Positions 11,990 through 22,927 of a stretch of 64,000 nt of DNA are shown piece after piece. The DNA comes from Morinoia aosen (taxonomy: Eukaryota; Arthropoda; Malacostraca; Amphipoda; Talitridae). Each line of letters begins with the position of its first letter. Position 1 is the first letter of the stretch. The notes under the pieces were generated by a model, which saw only the letters and a program-made list of their open reading frames with translations, had not been told where the DNA came from and did no database searches. The translations under genes and the position numbers were made by a program. The stretch covers positions 30,560,183 to 30,624,182 of the forward strand of contig CM059560.1 in the NCBI GenBank assembly GCA_030386875.1, in the 5' to 3' direction.

Positions 11990-13428
11990 CGTTGATACCA
12001 ATTTCAAAACATAAAGATCTCGAAAAGGTTTTCGATTACGTAACAGAGGACAAATGAGAACTCAGGGTAACTCAGCTTTTTTTGTGTATGGTTTTATTTG
12101 AAGGAGCCGGGAGGATCGCTGAGACTTGATCCTGCAGATCTTGACTGAAGATACTTCGCAGTCCTGAGGCAGTCGCTCCGGCTGGTTGACGAGGTTTTAA
12201 GTGTATTGTGTTCAGGATATTCAATTTACTGAGGGCAATTTTTAAACAAGCACAACAATCGGTGCGTTGCTATTTATGTGGGCAAAGCCTGCTTAATTTT
12301 GGATCAGGTTAGCTTGATCAATTTGTGCCGTGACTGATGACGATAATAGATCTGGGTTGGGTAGTAATTACAGATCAAGGCACGCTGAATTCAGCAGATG
12401 AGAGGCTAATTAAATTGTGCCCGTAATTGGAGGCAGTTTAGAATTAAGGCCCGTAATTAGAAAATCTATAAGGCTAAAGGCCCAGGGATTTGTGTTTGTG
12501 GTGTTGGTGACGTCGGAGAATCTGGAAATATTCAAGGGCGCTGGATGACAATATTCCGGAAGGACACACCAAGAAAAAGCCCAAAACAGCTGTTCCCCAG
12601 TAGCTCTAAATTCCATTACGGGGAAACCCTGAGTTCCTTCTACAGATTTATCAGCGTTTTTATTTCTCTTTTTAGGCTCAATGATAGAATAAGGATAGAT
12701 TAAACATGCTAGCAATATACTCTTCTCTATGCTCTCGATTTCAATATAAGCCGGACACGAACAAGAAATTAATTGTGTCAAAAATTGTAAATGGTTAGAC
12801 ATATTATTAGAAACTACATGCGATTTCTGTACACGATCGGGCGTAATAATTTCTAGCCAACGATCATCAATATGAATCCTGGTAAACCTATCATACGTCC
12901 GAGTGACGCTACAACCAATGTTTCTGGCACAAGAGTCTCAACTATTTACGAAACCCCCAGGCGGCACTACACTGTCACTGTGCTGACTATACATGAAAAT
13001 GTTGAACACTGAACAAGTATGCTGAATATAAAATGTAATACTGAACACTGCCCAAGTATGCTGAATATAAAATGTAATACTGAACACTGCACAAGTATGC
13101 TGAATTTAAAATGTAATACTGAACACTGCCCAAGTGTGCTGAATATCATTGGAAACGTGGAACACACTGCACAGGATGCTGAATATAAATGGAAACGTAG
13201 AACACCTAATCACGGCTGCGCCATTAACCAGACATCTTAGAAATGCTAAACAGCACTGGTAAAATACACTTAGGAGCTACTACGAAGCACGTAATACTTT
13301 TAAGTAAGATCTAACTGAATTAAAACACTCATTTCCACTTACGCGACGAGCTATGCACAGCACCAGATCACAGTAAGAAATGACGCTCTGGGAACGGTGT
13401 ACGCTGGGATGTTGCCACAACGCATAGC
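11990..13428 (-). mobile_element. older LTR 'D' of the A/C family, left part
   Basis: Read on the minus strand, this segment aligns with the A and C LTRs with many differences. Points of agreement are the ATTACGGGCC and AAGGCCC blocks near 12440-12480, the TTGGATCAGG / GGGCAAAGC block near 12280-12310, the GGAGCCGGGAGG block near 12105, and GCTGGGATGTTGCCA just before 13425. Element C inserted after 13428, and the LTR continues at 22928-23117. The lower border near 11990 is approximate. The part from about 12620 to 13240 is specific to D and holds a 39-bp tandem repeat. Confidence 0.65.
13000..13205. repeat. 39-bp tandem repeat, about five copies
   Basis: Units containing TGCTGAATATAAAATGTAAT and ACTGAACACTGCCCAAGTA repeat every 39 bp. 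The first four are close copies and the last ones are degenerate. The array lies inside the old LTR D and is absent from the A and C LTRs. The short open frames on both strands here come from the repeat. Confidence 0.85.
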
Positions 13429-15717
13429 TGTAGCATACCGCTACATAAGCGTAAAAATTAGAAATTTGCCATTCGTACTTAAATAAATTAATTAGTAGCA
13501 TTAAAAATCTTACTCTAATTTATTATTAATTATTTTCTACTTCTAATTCGTAATCATTGAAGTTTTTGTGTAAATACATGAGACGATAAAATAACAATTT
13601 ACATTTTTCGAGAGAGAAGCCCTCTGGTGGCAATACTGCGCAATGCGCGTCTCTGTTTCAAATAGAGCACTCTTACTTTGGCGGTTGACTAGCCAGCCCA
13701 CAGCATTTTTCTCGTGAGTTTAAATGTGTTAGAAAATAACCGTGTTCTTTCTTCGTTCTCGTGAGTAACCAGTGTTAGAAAATAATCGTGTTCTTTCTTC
13801 GTGTTCAGTGAGTTTTAATAGTTGACAGTGCAGTGTTATTAAGATACGTAGTTATGCGTAGGAATTGTGATGTAGCATGTTTTCATTCAGTGTTTTGTTT
13901 TGTTTCTCAACATGACTTAGCGTAAAAATTTTGCTTCAGATGTGCATTGCATTTCCGTGTCATGACTTTATTATCAAAGCATAATCATGTTCGTTCCTTT
14001 TCTTTACGATAATAGTATATACCTGCAGTTCCATGCATGATTCGATACTCGGAACGAACGCGGCTGAACTTGCCGGCGTTCGTTGCCGATAGCGTCTTTG
14101 TTTAATGGCGGAACACCACACCGCCGTCTCTTGTCACTACTCTGTGACTATAAATACTATAGGCATGTGTTATAGTAGCATTTATTCTTTTTTTTTACAA
14201 ACCGACTTGCAGTAGTCTGGAATTACGAAAAGTATTCCTGCCTATGCTTGCTAAGTTTTGGAATTTCATTTCTTAATTCCATAATCTTTGAAACCTTTAC
14301 GTAACCGCACTTATTTCAATATAAAACATTTCAATAAAAATTTAATTTAACTCATCGCATTCTTGTGACAAAACACCCACTACCATCTGCCTATCTTGAG
14401 TGTGTGCAAATTTGCTGGCGGCTTTGGCTGAGGCCGACGCGTAAAGCCGCCCGGCTAAATCGCCACACGGAACTTTCATGCTTTCGTTTTCCTTTCTTCG
14501 CGTATTTTCCGCCTGGGAAATCAACGCTTAGGTTTTCCTTTTTTTTTCCTTTTATCATTGGGGATATATATTATTCCTTAATTCCTTTATTATTGCAAAT
14601 GATATCTACCAGGATTTTTCAGTAGGATTTATATCCATGAACTTTAGGATTTTTATGTTTTTTCTTACTGCTTTCAAAAGTGCAGTCACTTGATATTTTC
14701 ACGACATTCCGTGGATCTCGTGTTTACTTGCCCGTAGTCTCTGTAAGGAATCACGATCTTTATTACCGGAAGTTCTTAAACCTAATACTCAGATTTTTTA
14801 AAGCCAGAGGCATTAGTGAACAGTTTTGACAGCTAAACAGTTTAAACAATTTATTTATTGTTAAAACCTGTCAACCAAAATCTGTCCTATCTTCTTGAGT
14901 TTGCCAAAGGTGAGAATCCTTAAAGTAGCTGGTGTCAAAACCTGTAGGAGTTTCTCGGAGTTCTCCGTGTGGGAAGAGTTGTCATTATATGTTGGATTGC
15001 CAGTGGTGGAATGTCTTGATGTCTCTCCTGGAACGTTTCACCCAGCGCCTCTGCCCCTTACAGGACCTCAACGTCATCACACACACCATTTACAACATTC
15101 TCCCTGGGCCGCTTTTGGGCCGCTTTTGGTTTCTCCACTTGGATTGGATTTAGTTGTGCTCTGGGCCTTTAGCCGGATATATTCTCTAATTACGGGCCTT
15201 AATTCTCAACTGCCTAAAAGTACGGGCACCATTGAATTAGCTTTGCATTCGCTGAATTCCGCGTGCCTGGATCTTAAGTACTATTCAAACCAAGAGTCAT
15301 CATCGCCATCAGGCTCGGCACCTTGATCAAACTCACCTGCTCCAAAATTAAGCACGCTTTGCCCACACAAATAGCTACGCACCTATTGTTGTGTTTTGTT
15401 TAAAAATTGCCCACCGTAAAGCGAATATTCTGAACACAATACACTTAAAAACCTTATCCACCGGCCGGAGCGACGCCAGCGCTCACCGAAGCTCACCACC
15501 GGCACTCCGGACCTCACTGGGATTTCCAGTCAAGCTCATCGAAGACCTCCTGGTTACCTCTTCCAATAAACTCCACCTGAAAAAAGCTGAGTCCAAACCC
15601 GTTTTTCATTATCCCTCTCATAATTTTCCCAGATCACTATCGAGAGTTGTTCGAGTTTTTGGCCGTCAAGAACTAACATTTCAGTTCAAACTACCCCAAC
15701 GGTCATAAATCCCGACA
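13429..15717 (+). mobile_element. 5' LTR of element C
   Basis: The 2,289-bp LTR starts TGTAGC and ends CCGACA. Compared by eye with the 3' LTR I see six substitutions and one single-base length change in a T run, which is about 0.3% divergence. The length is large for a Gypsy element. Short open frames within it (for example 14895-15326) occur in both LTRs but look like no known protein. Confidence 0.93.
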
Positions 15718-15718
15718 C

Positions 15719-15736
15719 TGGTGCATTGGCCGGGAA
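15719..15736 (+). promoter_or_regulatory. primer-binding site, tRNA-Gly-like
   Basis: TGGTGCATTGGCCGGGAA begins one base after the LTR. It is complementary to the 3' end of insect tRNA-Gly(GCC) including CCA, with one G:U-compatible difference. The tRNA match is from recalled tRNA sequence, not from a search. Confidence 0.75.
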
Positions 15737-16284
15737 ACCTTAAAAATAAAAACTCAACTCGAAGTGTTTGAGAGATTGTGAGAGGATAATGTTGGCGTAT
15801 CATTGTAGTGATAAATTTTCCCATGTCGTAGTAGTTTGAGAGATTCCTGTGGATTTTGACCGTGCTAATTGTTCTCTGAGCAGCTCTAACAAAATTTTTT
15901 TCAGCGTATCCTGTCCTTTTTTTGTTTTATGTGCCTCAGTAGGTAGGAAAAATATTTTTTTTTCCTATTTCCGTGCTTACGTGCATTCTGACTACCGTAA
16001 AATTCGCGTTTCCATTCTCCATCTTCCCTCCGTTTTCTTCAACGTTATTGATTGATTGAGTAGGTAGAAAAATAATTTTTCTCACCTGCTTTATTTTTGT
16101 GCCTACGCAAATTGCCGCATACCGCAGAAATTTTTTTTCGTTTCCAATTTCATATTTCCTTCCTTCTGTTTCAACTTAACCTGAATGATTGAGTAGGTAA
16201 AGAATTAACGCAAACCCTTGCCACTTAATCCCAAGTCTTAGGCACTGATATCATTAATTGTGCATCCCAAAAGTGATCGCTAGC
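15737..16284 (+). other. element C leader
   Basis: This is the untranslated leader between primer site and gag, with several T-rich runs. It includes an ATG at 16258 in frame with gag. I prefer 16285 as the start because the residues from there (MTESDNED) are conserved in element A, while the nine before are not. Confidence 0.7.
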
Positions 16285-17256
16285 ATGACTGAATCAGATA
16301 ATGAAGATCGAGCCCCCTCAAAACCCATTAGGCTCCCCCCCTTTATTCCGGAGGACGCTCACACCTGGTTTCAACAGTGTGAAGCCGTGTTTAGGTATCA
16401 TAAAATAATAAATGACATAGACAAATTCTATGCACTTGTTTCCGCCGCGCCCACAAAACTATTGAATGACTCAAACCAAATATTAGATAACCCTCCACCT
16501 CTCAATCCTTACGGAATCTTGAAAGGCAAAATTTTGGCAAAGCTTCAGATGTCCGATGCGGACAAATTCCGAAGTCTTGTAGACGCCTCAGCGATTCCAT
16601 CTGTCTCTGTCTCTTTCTCTCCAACTTCGCTAGTGAAAGAACGGCGGAAACTCGCTACGGGTGTTGCCGTAGCTGAGGGATTTCTGAAGGAAGTTTTCAT
16701 GACTAAGCTTCCTCCGAATGTGCGTCCATTTCTATCGCTAGCAGGGCCCGAGCAAACGTTAGAAAAATTAGCGGAGTCCGCAGAGACGGTGATGCGAAAT
16801 ATTAATTTGTCACGAGAACCACAAGTTGCTTCCCTGAATGTAGGAGCTACAAATTTTAGCCCGTCAAATACGGCGCAAAATCAATCCTCAGCCACAATAG
16901 ATAAGATGCAGCAGGACATCGCTGAAATAAAGCAAGCTCTCCAAAATTTTCAAATAGGTCAGAGTGTGGCTCACATTCAGCAAGGCCCAGGGAGATTCCA
17001 AAGCCACCAAAATGCCTACGACTATCCCTATGACTATCACTCAAACTATCCTTCTCCTCCTCCTCAACGCTTCGATAGAGGTAGATCTTATGATAGGTCA
17101 AATCAAGACCGCCGCTTCAGGTCGCGCTCTCGTGATGCTAGTAGCAATTTATGCTGGTACCACATGAAAGTTGGTGACCAAGCTCGCAAATGTGCCTCTA
17201 GATACTGTCCTCGTTATACCGAAATGACTTCGGGAAACGCCAACAGCGACGCATAG
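16285..17256 (+). CDS. gag: Gypsy element C Gag
   Basis: This 323-residue Gag of a Ty3/Gypsy element is expected to form the particle and bind RNA. It has an N-terminal capsid-like region and a Gln-rich stretch around residues 200-240. A Tyr/Pro/Arg-rich basic tail carries the C-X2-H-X9-C-X4-C motif (Cys290, His293, Cys303, Cys308). It is strongly similar to element A Gag over its full length. The stop (17254-17256) lies inside the loop of the frameshift pseudoknot, 15 nt after the slippery heptamer. The frame is intact. An alternative in-frame ATG lies nine codons upstream. Confidence 0.92.
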   Translation: MTESDNEDRAPSKPIRLPPFIPEDAHTWFQQCEAVFRYHKIINDIDKFYALVSAAPTKLLNDSNQILDNPPPLNPYGILKGKILAKLQMSDADKFRSLVDASAIPSVSVSFSPTSLVKERRKLATGVAVAEGFLKEVFMTKLPPNVRPFLSLAGPEQTLEKLAESAETVMRNINLSREPQVASLNVGATNFSPSNTAQNQSSATIDKMQQDIAEIKQALQNFQIGQSVAHIQQGPGRFQSHQNAYDYPYDYHSNYPSPPPQRFDRGRSYDRSNQDRRFRSRSRDASSNLCWYHMKVGDQARKCASRYCPRYTEMTSGNANSDA

Positions 17257-17294
17257 TAGCGAGTACTGCGTTGCCTCATTCCCAGACTACTCGC
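17232..17294 (+). promoter_or_regulatory. -1 programmed frameshift signal with H-type pseudoknot
   Basis: The heptamer G GGA AAC (17232-17238) is in the gag frame. After a 7-nt spacer, GCGACGCA (17246-17253) pairs with TGCGTTGC (17267-17274) as an 8-bp stem with one G:U. Inside its loop GCGAGTA (17259-17265) pairs perfectly with TACTCGC (17288-17294), giving a second 7-bp stem. Slippage at the heptamer enters the pol frame. That frame is open from 17202, after a TAG at 17199-17201. Confidence 0.82.
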
Positions 17295-20200
17295 CTCCTT
17301 ACTATTCTCGATCCCGTCACCAAGTATCGATTTTCAATAGACACTGGCTCCAGTGTGTCAATTATCCCAGCCACAGCAAAAGACAAAAACAACCCATTGT
17401 TGGCGACATTACGCGCCGCAAACGGCACGCCAATACCTTGTTACGGTGAAAGAATTTTAGAGTGCGGTCTGGGATTGAGGAGAAAATTAACATTTACTTT
17501 TTTGGTAGCTGAAGTCCAAGAGCCCATAATAGGTGCTGATTTCCTAGCCAAGTATGGCATAATTGTAGATATTAAGAACCGTAGAATTAGGGACGAGGAG
17601 ACACAGATCTCAATTCCCGCTTGTAGCATAACTAGAGCAAATGTCTTGCATTCCTTCTCGATTGCTTTCAAGGAGGAGTGCATGTTTGAACAAGAACTTA
17701 AAAATTTCCCAGCATTAACAAACCCTAACTTAGCTTCTAATAACATGCAAACATGCACAAAGCACTTCATAGAGACGCAAGGTCCGCCAGTTTTATCCCG
17801 TGCTAGGCGACTGCCGCCTGATCGATTGGCGTTAGCTAAGAAAGAATTTGCGCGCATGCTCGAAAATGGCATCATCCGCACCTCCAAAAGCCCTTGGGCT
17901 AGCCCTCTTTTGCTAGTACCCAAGGCTAACGGTGAATTCAGACCGTGCGGGGATTTCCGCAGGTTGAACGCCGTTACTTTACCTGATCGATACCCTATTC
18001 CCTACCTTCATGATTTCAGTGCAAATTTAGAGGGAGCACAAATTTTCTCTAAGATAGACCTGCAGTCTGCCTTCCATCAAATTCCCTTGGATGAGTCTGC
18101 GATTCCTAAGACCGCGGTAATCACTCCGTTTGGTCTCTTTGAGTTCCTCAAGATGCCAAATGGCTTGAGGAACGCTCCTCAAACGTTCCAAAGGCACATG
18201 GCTGAAATTTTCTCTGACCTCACTTTCGCTTATGTCTATTTAGACGACATCCTAGTGGCATCCACAACCCCGGAGTCGCACAAAGACCATCTTAGGGTCG
18301 TTTTTCAAAGATTGTCCGACAATGGACTCCTCGTAAATCCTGCAAAATGTGAGCTCGGAAAGCCATCACTGATTTACTTAGGGCATGAAATCTCTAGCCT
18401 AGGTCTAAAACCTTTGCCTTCCAAAGTAGAAGTGATCAAAAACTTTCCTCTTCCACAGACCCAGAAGGAACTCAGAAGGTTCCTAGGTTCTGTTAACTTC
18501 TATCATCGTTTCATACGCAACTGTGCTCAAACTTTAGCGCCTTTGTCTGACCTCCTCGAACCGAAACGAAAAGGAAAATCCATTGAGGTAAAATGGACAG
18601 AAGAAGCGCGCAAAGCTTTTGAGACAATCAAGCACAAGTTAGCTTCCGCGACTGAATTATCCTACCCAATTGCTAATGCTGATTTTAGTCTCGTTGTTGA
18701 CGCATCCAGTACCGCCGTAGGTGCTGTGTTGCAACAACAAGTAGGTAATAATATCTCTCCTCTTGCTTTCGTTTCCAAAAAGCTGTCGCCCACTGAGCGT
18801 GCTTATAGCGCGTTCGGTAGGGAACTTCTTGCTATCTACTTGTCTGTGAGACACTTCCGCTATGCTCTAGAGGCTAGGGAGTTTGTGATCTACACAGATC
18901 ACAAACCTCTGACCTCAGCGATCAAAATGCCTTCTGAAAGACATTCCCCTAGGGAAGCTCGACACTTGTCGTTTATAAGTCAGTTTACCACTGACATCCG
19001 TTTCATAAAAGGGTTGGACAATACTGTCGCTGATTGTCTTTCCAGAATCAACACCGTCCAAACCGGTGGTGAAATCACTTTCGGCAACATTGCAAACGCG
19101 CAGAAGGAGGATCCTGAACTTCAGGACCTTCTCAAACCTTCTAACACTTCCCCTCCAAAACTAACCTTGGTTGACGGCGTGTACCGTGATGCCGAGCGAC
19201 CTTCTCGTTTGTATCTTCCTGCGACACTCCGCAGAGTAGCTGTCCTCCACTACCATTCCCTCTCTCATCCAGGTATTAACCGTACAGTGCGTTTGATTTC
19301 TGATCGTTTCGTCTGGCCAGCGATGCGCAAGGAGGTCAAGCAAATTGTGCAAAATTGCCATGCGTGTCAGAGTAGTAAGGTGGTGAAACATAATCGTGCG
19401 GCGCTGCAGAGTTGTGCATTCACAGGTCACAAGTTCGACTCGGTCCACCTAGATTTGGTGGGTCCTTTGCCTTTATCGCGCGGGCATTCTTATTTGTTGA
19501 CCATCATAGATAGGTTCACGCGTTGGGTTGAGGCTGTCCCTCTTTCTGATACCCAAACTGAGACTGTAGCGCGCGCTTTCTTGTCAAACTGGATCTCTAG
19601 ATTTGGGGTCCCCTTAAGTGTCACACACGACCGGGGATCACAATTCACCTCCAAATTCTGGAGTGAGCTTAGCACCGCTTTAGGGTGTGCAAATACCTCA
19701 ACTACAGCGTATCATCCGCAGTCAAATGGACTTATTGAGAGAGTCCACAGAGACCTCAAGGTTGCATTGCGCTGCCTTAATTGCAGTCACGATTGGACTG
19801 ATAGACTTCCAGTAGTACTACTTAGCATCCGAAATTTACACAGACAGGATCAGCAATGCACAGCGGCTGAAACGTTGTACGGAAAAACGCTTCGTCTCCC
19901 CGGCGACATTGTTGACCCAAAACCTTTGCCTGAATTTTCATCCGCTGACCGTTCCGCTTATGTAACCTGTCTCAAAGATTGCATGCGTAAGATCAAGTAT
20001 GTGGCTCCACGAATGCCTCAGACTCAGGACAAACTGGATTCTGCCCTGCAAGACTGCACACATGTGTATGTCCGCAATGATGCTATAAAACCTACACTCA
20101 CGCGCCCTTATGATGGCCCATTCAAAGTACTTAAACGCAAGCAAAAATATTTCATCCTCGAAAGATTCGGTTCACACGACCCTGTGAGCATTGATCGATT

Positions 20201-20594
20201 AAAAGTCGCATACACTTCTGATCATAGTGTAACTTATAACTCATCATCCTCTCCGCAGATTTCCCTTTCCACTGAGACTCGATCATATCTACCATCTCAG
20301 TTTCCTCAGTTGGCTGCCTTGTTGCCTAGTCAACTTGAGTGTAACCCTTTCTACGTGTCTGTACATTCAAACCCTATCCCTAAGCCTATCGTAGACTCTA
20401 ATTCTAGCCCTCTTACTGACACAGCGACAAGTCTGGAGAGACCAGACGAGCCCGCTGCAGTAACTCCTGTTCCTAGGACTCTTGCCGATCTAAACTTGCA
20501 GACCCGTTTGGTGAAACTCCCCCGCTCAGTATCATTTGCCAATTGCCGAACTCGGCAGGGTCGTGTAGTTCGCCCTCCTTCCCGCTACAGATGA
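17238..20594 (+). CDS. pol: Gypsy element C Pol polyprotein (protease, RT, RNase H, integrase)
   Basis: This frame is read after -1 slippage at 17238 and runs to 20594; it has no ATG of its own near the start. Numbered from the TTG at 17271 (1,107 residues), the protease DTGSS is at 24-28 and RT YLDD at 323-326. RNase H follows with a VVDASS catalytic Asp and a YTDHKPL motif. The integrase has an HHCC finger ending CHAC (696-699), a catalytic triad Asp728, Asp787 and Glu823 (DD35E), and a C-terminal module containing PYDGPF. All key residues are present and no frame breaks are seen, so it should be enzymatically competent. The domain order RT-RNaseH-integrase identifies Ty3/Gypsy. No chromodomain or envelope region was recognised. 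Confidence 0.95.
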   Translation, partial: RQQRRIVASTALPHSQTTRLLTILDPVTKYRFSIDTGSSVSIIPATAKDKNNPLLATLRAANGTPIPCYGERILECGLGLRRKLTFTFLVAEVQEPIIGADFLAKYGIIVDIKNRRIRDEETQISIPACSITRANVLHSFSIAFKEECMFEQELKNFPALTNPNLASNNMQTCTKHFIETQGPPVLSRARRLPPDRLALAKKEFARMLENGIIRTSKSPWASPLLLVPKANGEFRPCGDFRRLNAVTLPDRYPIPYLHDFSANLEGAQIFSKIDLQSAFHQIPLDESAIPKTAVITPFGLFEFLKMPNGLRNAPQTFQRHMAEIFSDLTFAYVYLDDILVASTTPESHKDHLRVVFQRLSDNGLLVNPAKCELGKPSLIYLGHEISSLGLKPLPSKVEVIKNFPLPQTQKELRRFLGSVNFYHRFIRNCAQTLAPLSDLLEPKRKGKSIEVKWTEEARKAFETIKHKLASATELSYPIANADFSLVVDASSTAVGAVLQQQVGNNISPLAFVSKKLSPTERAYSAFGRELLAIYLSVRHFRYALEAREFVIYTDHKPLTSAIKMPSERHSPREARHLSFISQFTTDIRFIKGLDNTVADCLSRINTVQTGGEITFGNIANAQKEDPELQDLLKPSNTSPPKLTLVDGVYRDAERPSRLYLPATLRRVAVLHYHSLSHPGINRTVRLISDRFVWPAMRKEVKQIVQNCHACQSSKVVKHNRAALQSCAFTGHKFDSVHLDLVGPLPLSRGHSYLLTIIDRFTRWVEAVPLSDTQTETVARAFLSNWISRFGVPLSVTHDRGSQFTSKFWSELSTALGCANTSTTAYHPQSNGLIERVHRDLKVALRCLNCSHDWTDRLPVVLLSIRNLHRQDQQCTAAETLYGKTLRLPGDIVDPKPLPEFSSADRSAYVTCLKDCMRKIKYVAPRMPQTQDKLDSALQDCTHVYVRNDAIKPTLTRPYDGPFKVLKRKQKYFILERFGSHDPVSIDRLKVAYTSDHSVTYNSSSSPQISLSTETRSYLPSQFPQLAALLPSQLECNPFYVSVHSNPIPKPIVDSNSSPLTDTATSLERPDEPAAVTPVPRTLADLNLQTRLVKLPRSVSFANCRTRQGRVVRPPSRYR

Positions 20595-20620
20595 TTGCAG
20601 CGGGTGGAACTTTCGGTCTG

Positions 20621-20635
20621 CGCCTTGGGGGGTAA
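20621..20635 (+). promoter_or_regulatory. polypurine tract of element C
   Basis: A G-rich run (TTGGGGGGTAA) lies directly before the 3' LTR. This is the expected plus-strand primer position. Confidence 0.7.
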
Positions 20636-22923
20636 TGTAGCATACCGCTACATAAGCGTAAAAATTAGAAATTTGCCATTCGTACTTAAATAAATTAATT
20701 AGTAGCATTAAAAATCTTACTCTAATTTATTATTAATTATTTTCTACTTCTAATTCGTAATCATTGAAGTTTTTGTGTAAATACATGAGACGATAAAATA
20801 ACAATTTACATTTTTCGAGAGAGAAGCCCTCTGGTGGCAATACTGCGCAATGCGCGTCTCTGTTTCAAATAGAGCACTCTTACTTTGGCGGTTGACTAAC
20901 CAGCCCACAGCATTTTTCTCGTGAGTTTAAATGTGTTAGAAAATAATCGTGTTCTTTCTTCGTTCTCGTGAGTAACCAGTGTTAGAAAATAATCGTGTTC
21001 TTTCTTCGTGTTCAGTGAGTTTTAATAGTTGACAGTGCAGTGTTATTAAGATACGTAGTTATGCGTAGGAATTGTGATGTAGCATGTTTTCATTCAGTGT
21101 TTTGTTTTGTTTCTCAACATGACTTAGCGTAAAAATTTTGCGTCAGATGTGCATTGCATTTCCGTGTCATGACTTTATTATCAAAGCATAATCATGTTCG
21201 TTCCTTTTCTTTACGATAATAGTATATACCTGCAGTTCCATGCATGATTCGATACTCGGAACGAACGCGGCTGAACTTGCCGGCGTTCGTTGCCGATAGC
21301 GTCTTTGTTTAATGGCGGAACACCACACCGCCGTCTCTTGTCACTACTCTGTGACTATAAATACTATAGGCATGTGTTATAGTAGCATTTATTCTTTTTT
21401 TTTACAAACCGACTTGCAGTAGTCTGGAATTACGAAAAGTATTCCTGCCTATGCTTGCTAAGTTTTGGAATTTCATTTCTTAATTCCATAATCTTTGAAA
21501 CCTTTACGTAACCGCACTTATTTCAATATAAAACATTTCAATAAAAATTTAATTTAACTCATCGCATTCTTGTGACAAAACACCCACTACCATCTGCCTA
21601 TCTTGAGTGTGTGCAAATTTGCTGGCGGCTTTGGCTGAGGCCGACGCGTAAAGCCGCCCGGCTAAATCGCCACACGGAACTTTCATGCTTTCGTTTTCCT
21701 TTCTTCGCGTATTTTCCGCCTGGGAAATCAACGCTTAGGTTTTCCTTTTTTTTCCTTTTATCATTGGGGATATATATTATTCCTTAATTCCTTTATTATT
21801 GCAAATGATATCTACCAGGATTTTTCAGTAGGATTTATATCCATGAACTTTAGGATTTTTATGTTTTTTCTTACTGCTTTCAAAAGTGCAGTCACTTGAT
21901 ATTTTCACGACATTCCGTGGATCTCGTGTTTACTTGCCCGTAGTCTCTGTAAGGAATCACGATCTTTATTACCGGAAGTTCTTAAACCTAATACTCAGAT
22001 TTTTTGAAGCCAGAGGCATTAGTGAACAGTTTTGACAGCTAAACAGTTTAAACAATTTATTTATTGTTAAAACCTGTCAACCAAAATCTGTCCTATCTTC
22101 TTGAGTTTGCCAAAGGTGAGAATCCTTAAAGTAGCTGGTGTCAAAACCTGTAGGAGTTTCTCGGAGTTCTCCGTGTGGGAAGAGTTGTCATTATATGTTG
22201 GATTGCCAGTGGTGGAATGTCTTGATGTCTCTCCTGGAACGTTTCATCCAGCGCCTCTGCCCCTTACAGGACCTCAACGTCATCACACACACCATTTACA
22301 ACATTCTCCCTGGGCCGCTTTTGGGCCGCTTTTGGTTTCTCCACTTGGATTGGATTTAGTTGTGCTCTGGGCCTTTAGCCGGATATATTCTCTAATTACG
22401 GGCCTTAATTCTCAACTGCCTAAAAGTACGGGCACCATTGAATTAGCTTTGCATTCGCTGAATTCCGCGTGCCTGGATCTTAAGTACTATTCAAACCAAG
22501 AGTCATCATCGCCATCAGGCTCGGCACCTTGATCAAACTCACCTGCTCCAAAATTAAGCACGCTTTGCCCACACAAATAGCTACGCACCTATTGTTGTGT
22601 TTTGTTTAAAAATTGCCCACCGTAAAGCGAATATTCTGAACACAATACACTTAAAAACCTTATCCACCGGCCGGAGCGACGCCAGCGCTCACCGAAGCTC
22701 ACCACCGGCACTCCGGACCTCACTGGGATTTCCAGTCAAGCTCATCGAAGACCTCCTGGTTTCCTCTTCCAATAAACTCCACCTGAAAAAAGCTGAGTCC
22801 AAACCCGTTTTTCATTATCCCTCTCATAATTTTCCCAGATCACTATCGAGAGTTGTTCGAGTTTTTGGCCGTCAAGAACTAACATTTCAGTTCAAACTAC
22901 CCCAACGGTCATAAATCCCGACA
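20636..22923 (+). mobile_element. 3' LTR of element C
   Basis: This is the 2,288-bp partner of 13429-15717, starting TGTAGC and ending CCGACA. It is followed by the target duplication TAGC at 22924-22927. Confidence 0.93.
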
Positions 22924-22927
22924 TAGC

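Larger units (their letters stand above)
13429..22923 (+). mobile_element. complete Ty3/Gypsy retrotransposon, element C (9.5 kb)
   Basis: This is a full-length LTR element: 5' LTR 13429-15717, primer site 15719, gag, frameshifted pol, polypurine tract near 20621-20635 and 3' LTR 20636-22923. It is flanked by the 4-bp direct repeat TAGC (13425-13428 and 22924-22927), the duplication size expected for Gypsy integrases. No env gene is present between pol and the 3' LTR. Both coding frames are uninterrupted and the LTRs are nearly identical, so it inserted recently and may still be mobile. Confidence 0.95.

Noticed and set aside
14342..15708. Open frames of 60-143 codons repeated in both LTRs of element C
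   Set aside because: They are duplicated because the LTR is duplicated; they are not kept in the A or D LTRs and match no protein family.
20594..20636. Possible envelope gene of element C
   Set aside because: Only 42 bases separate the pol stop from the 3' LTR, so no env exists; this is a retrotransposon, not an infectious retrovirus.
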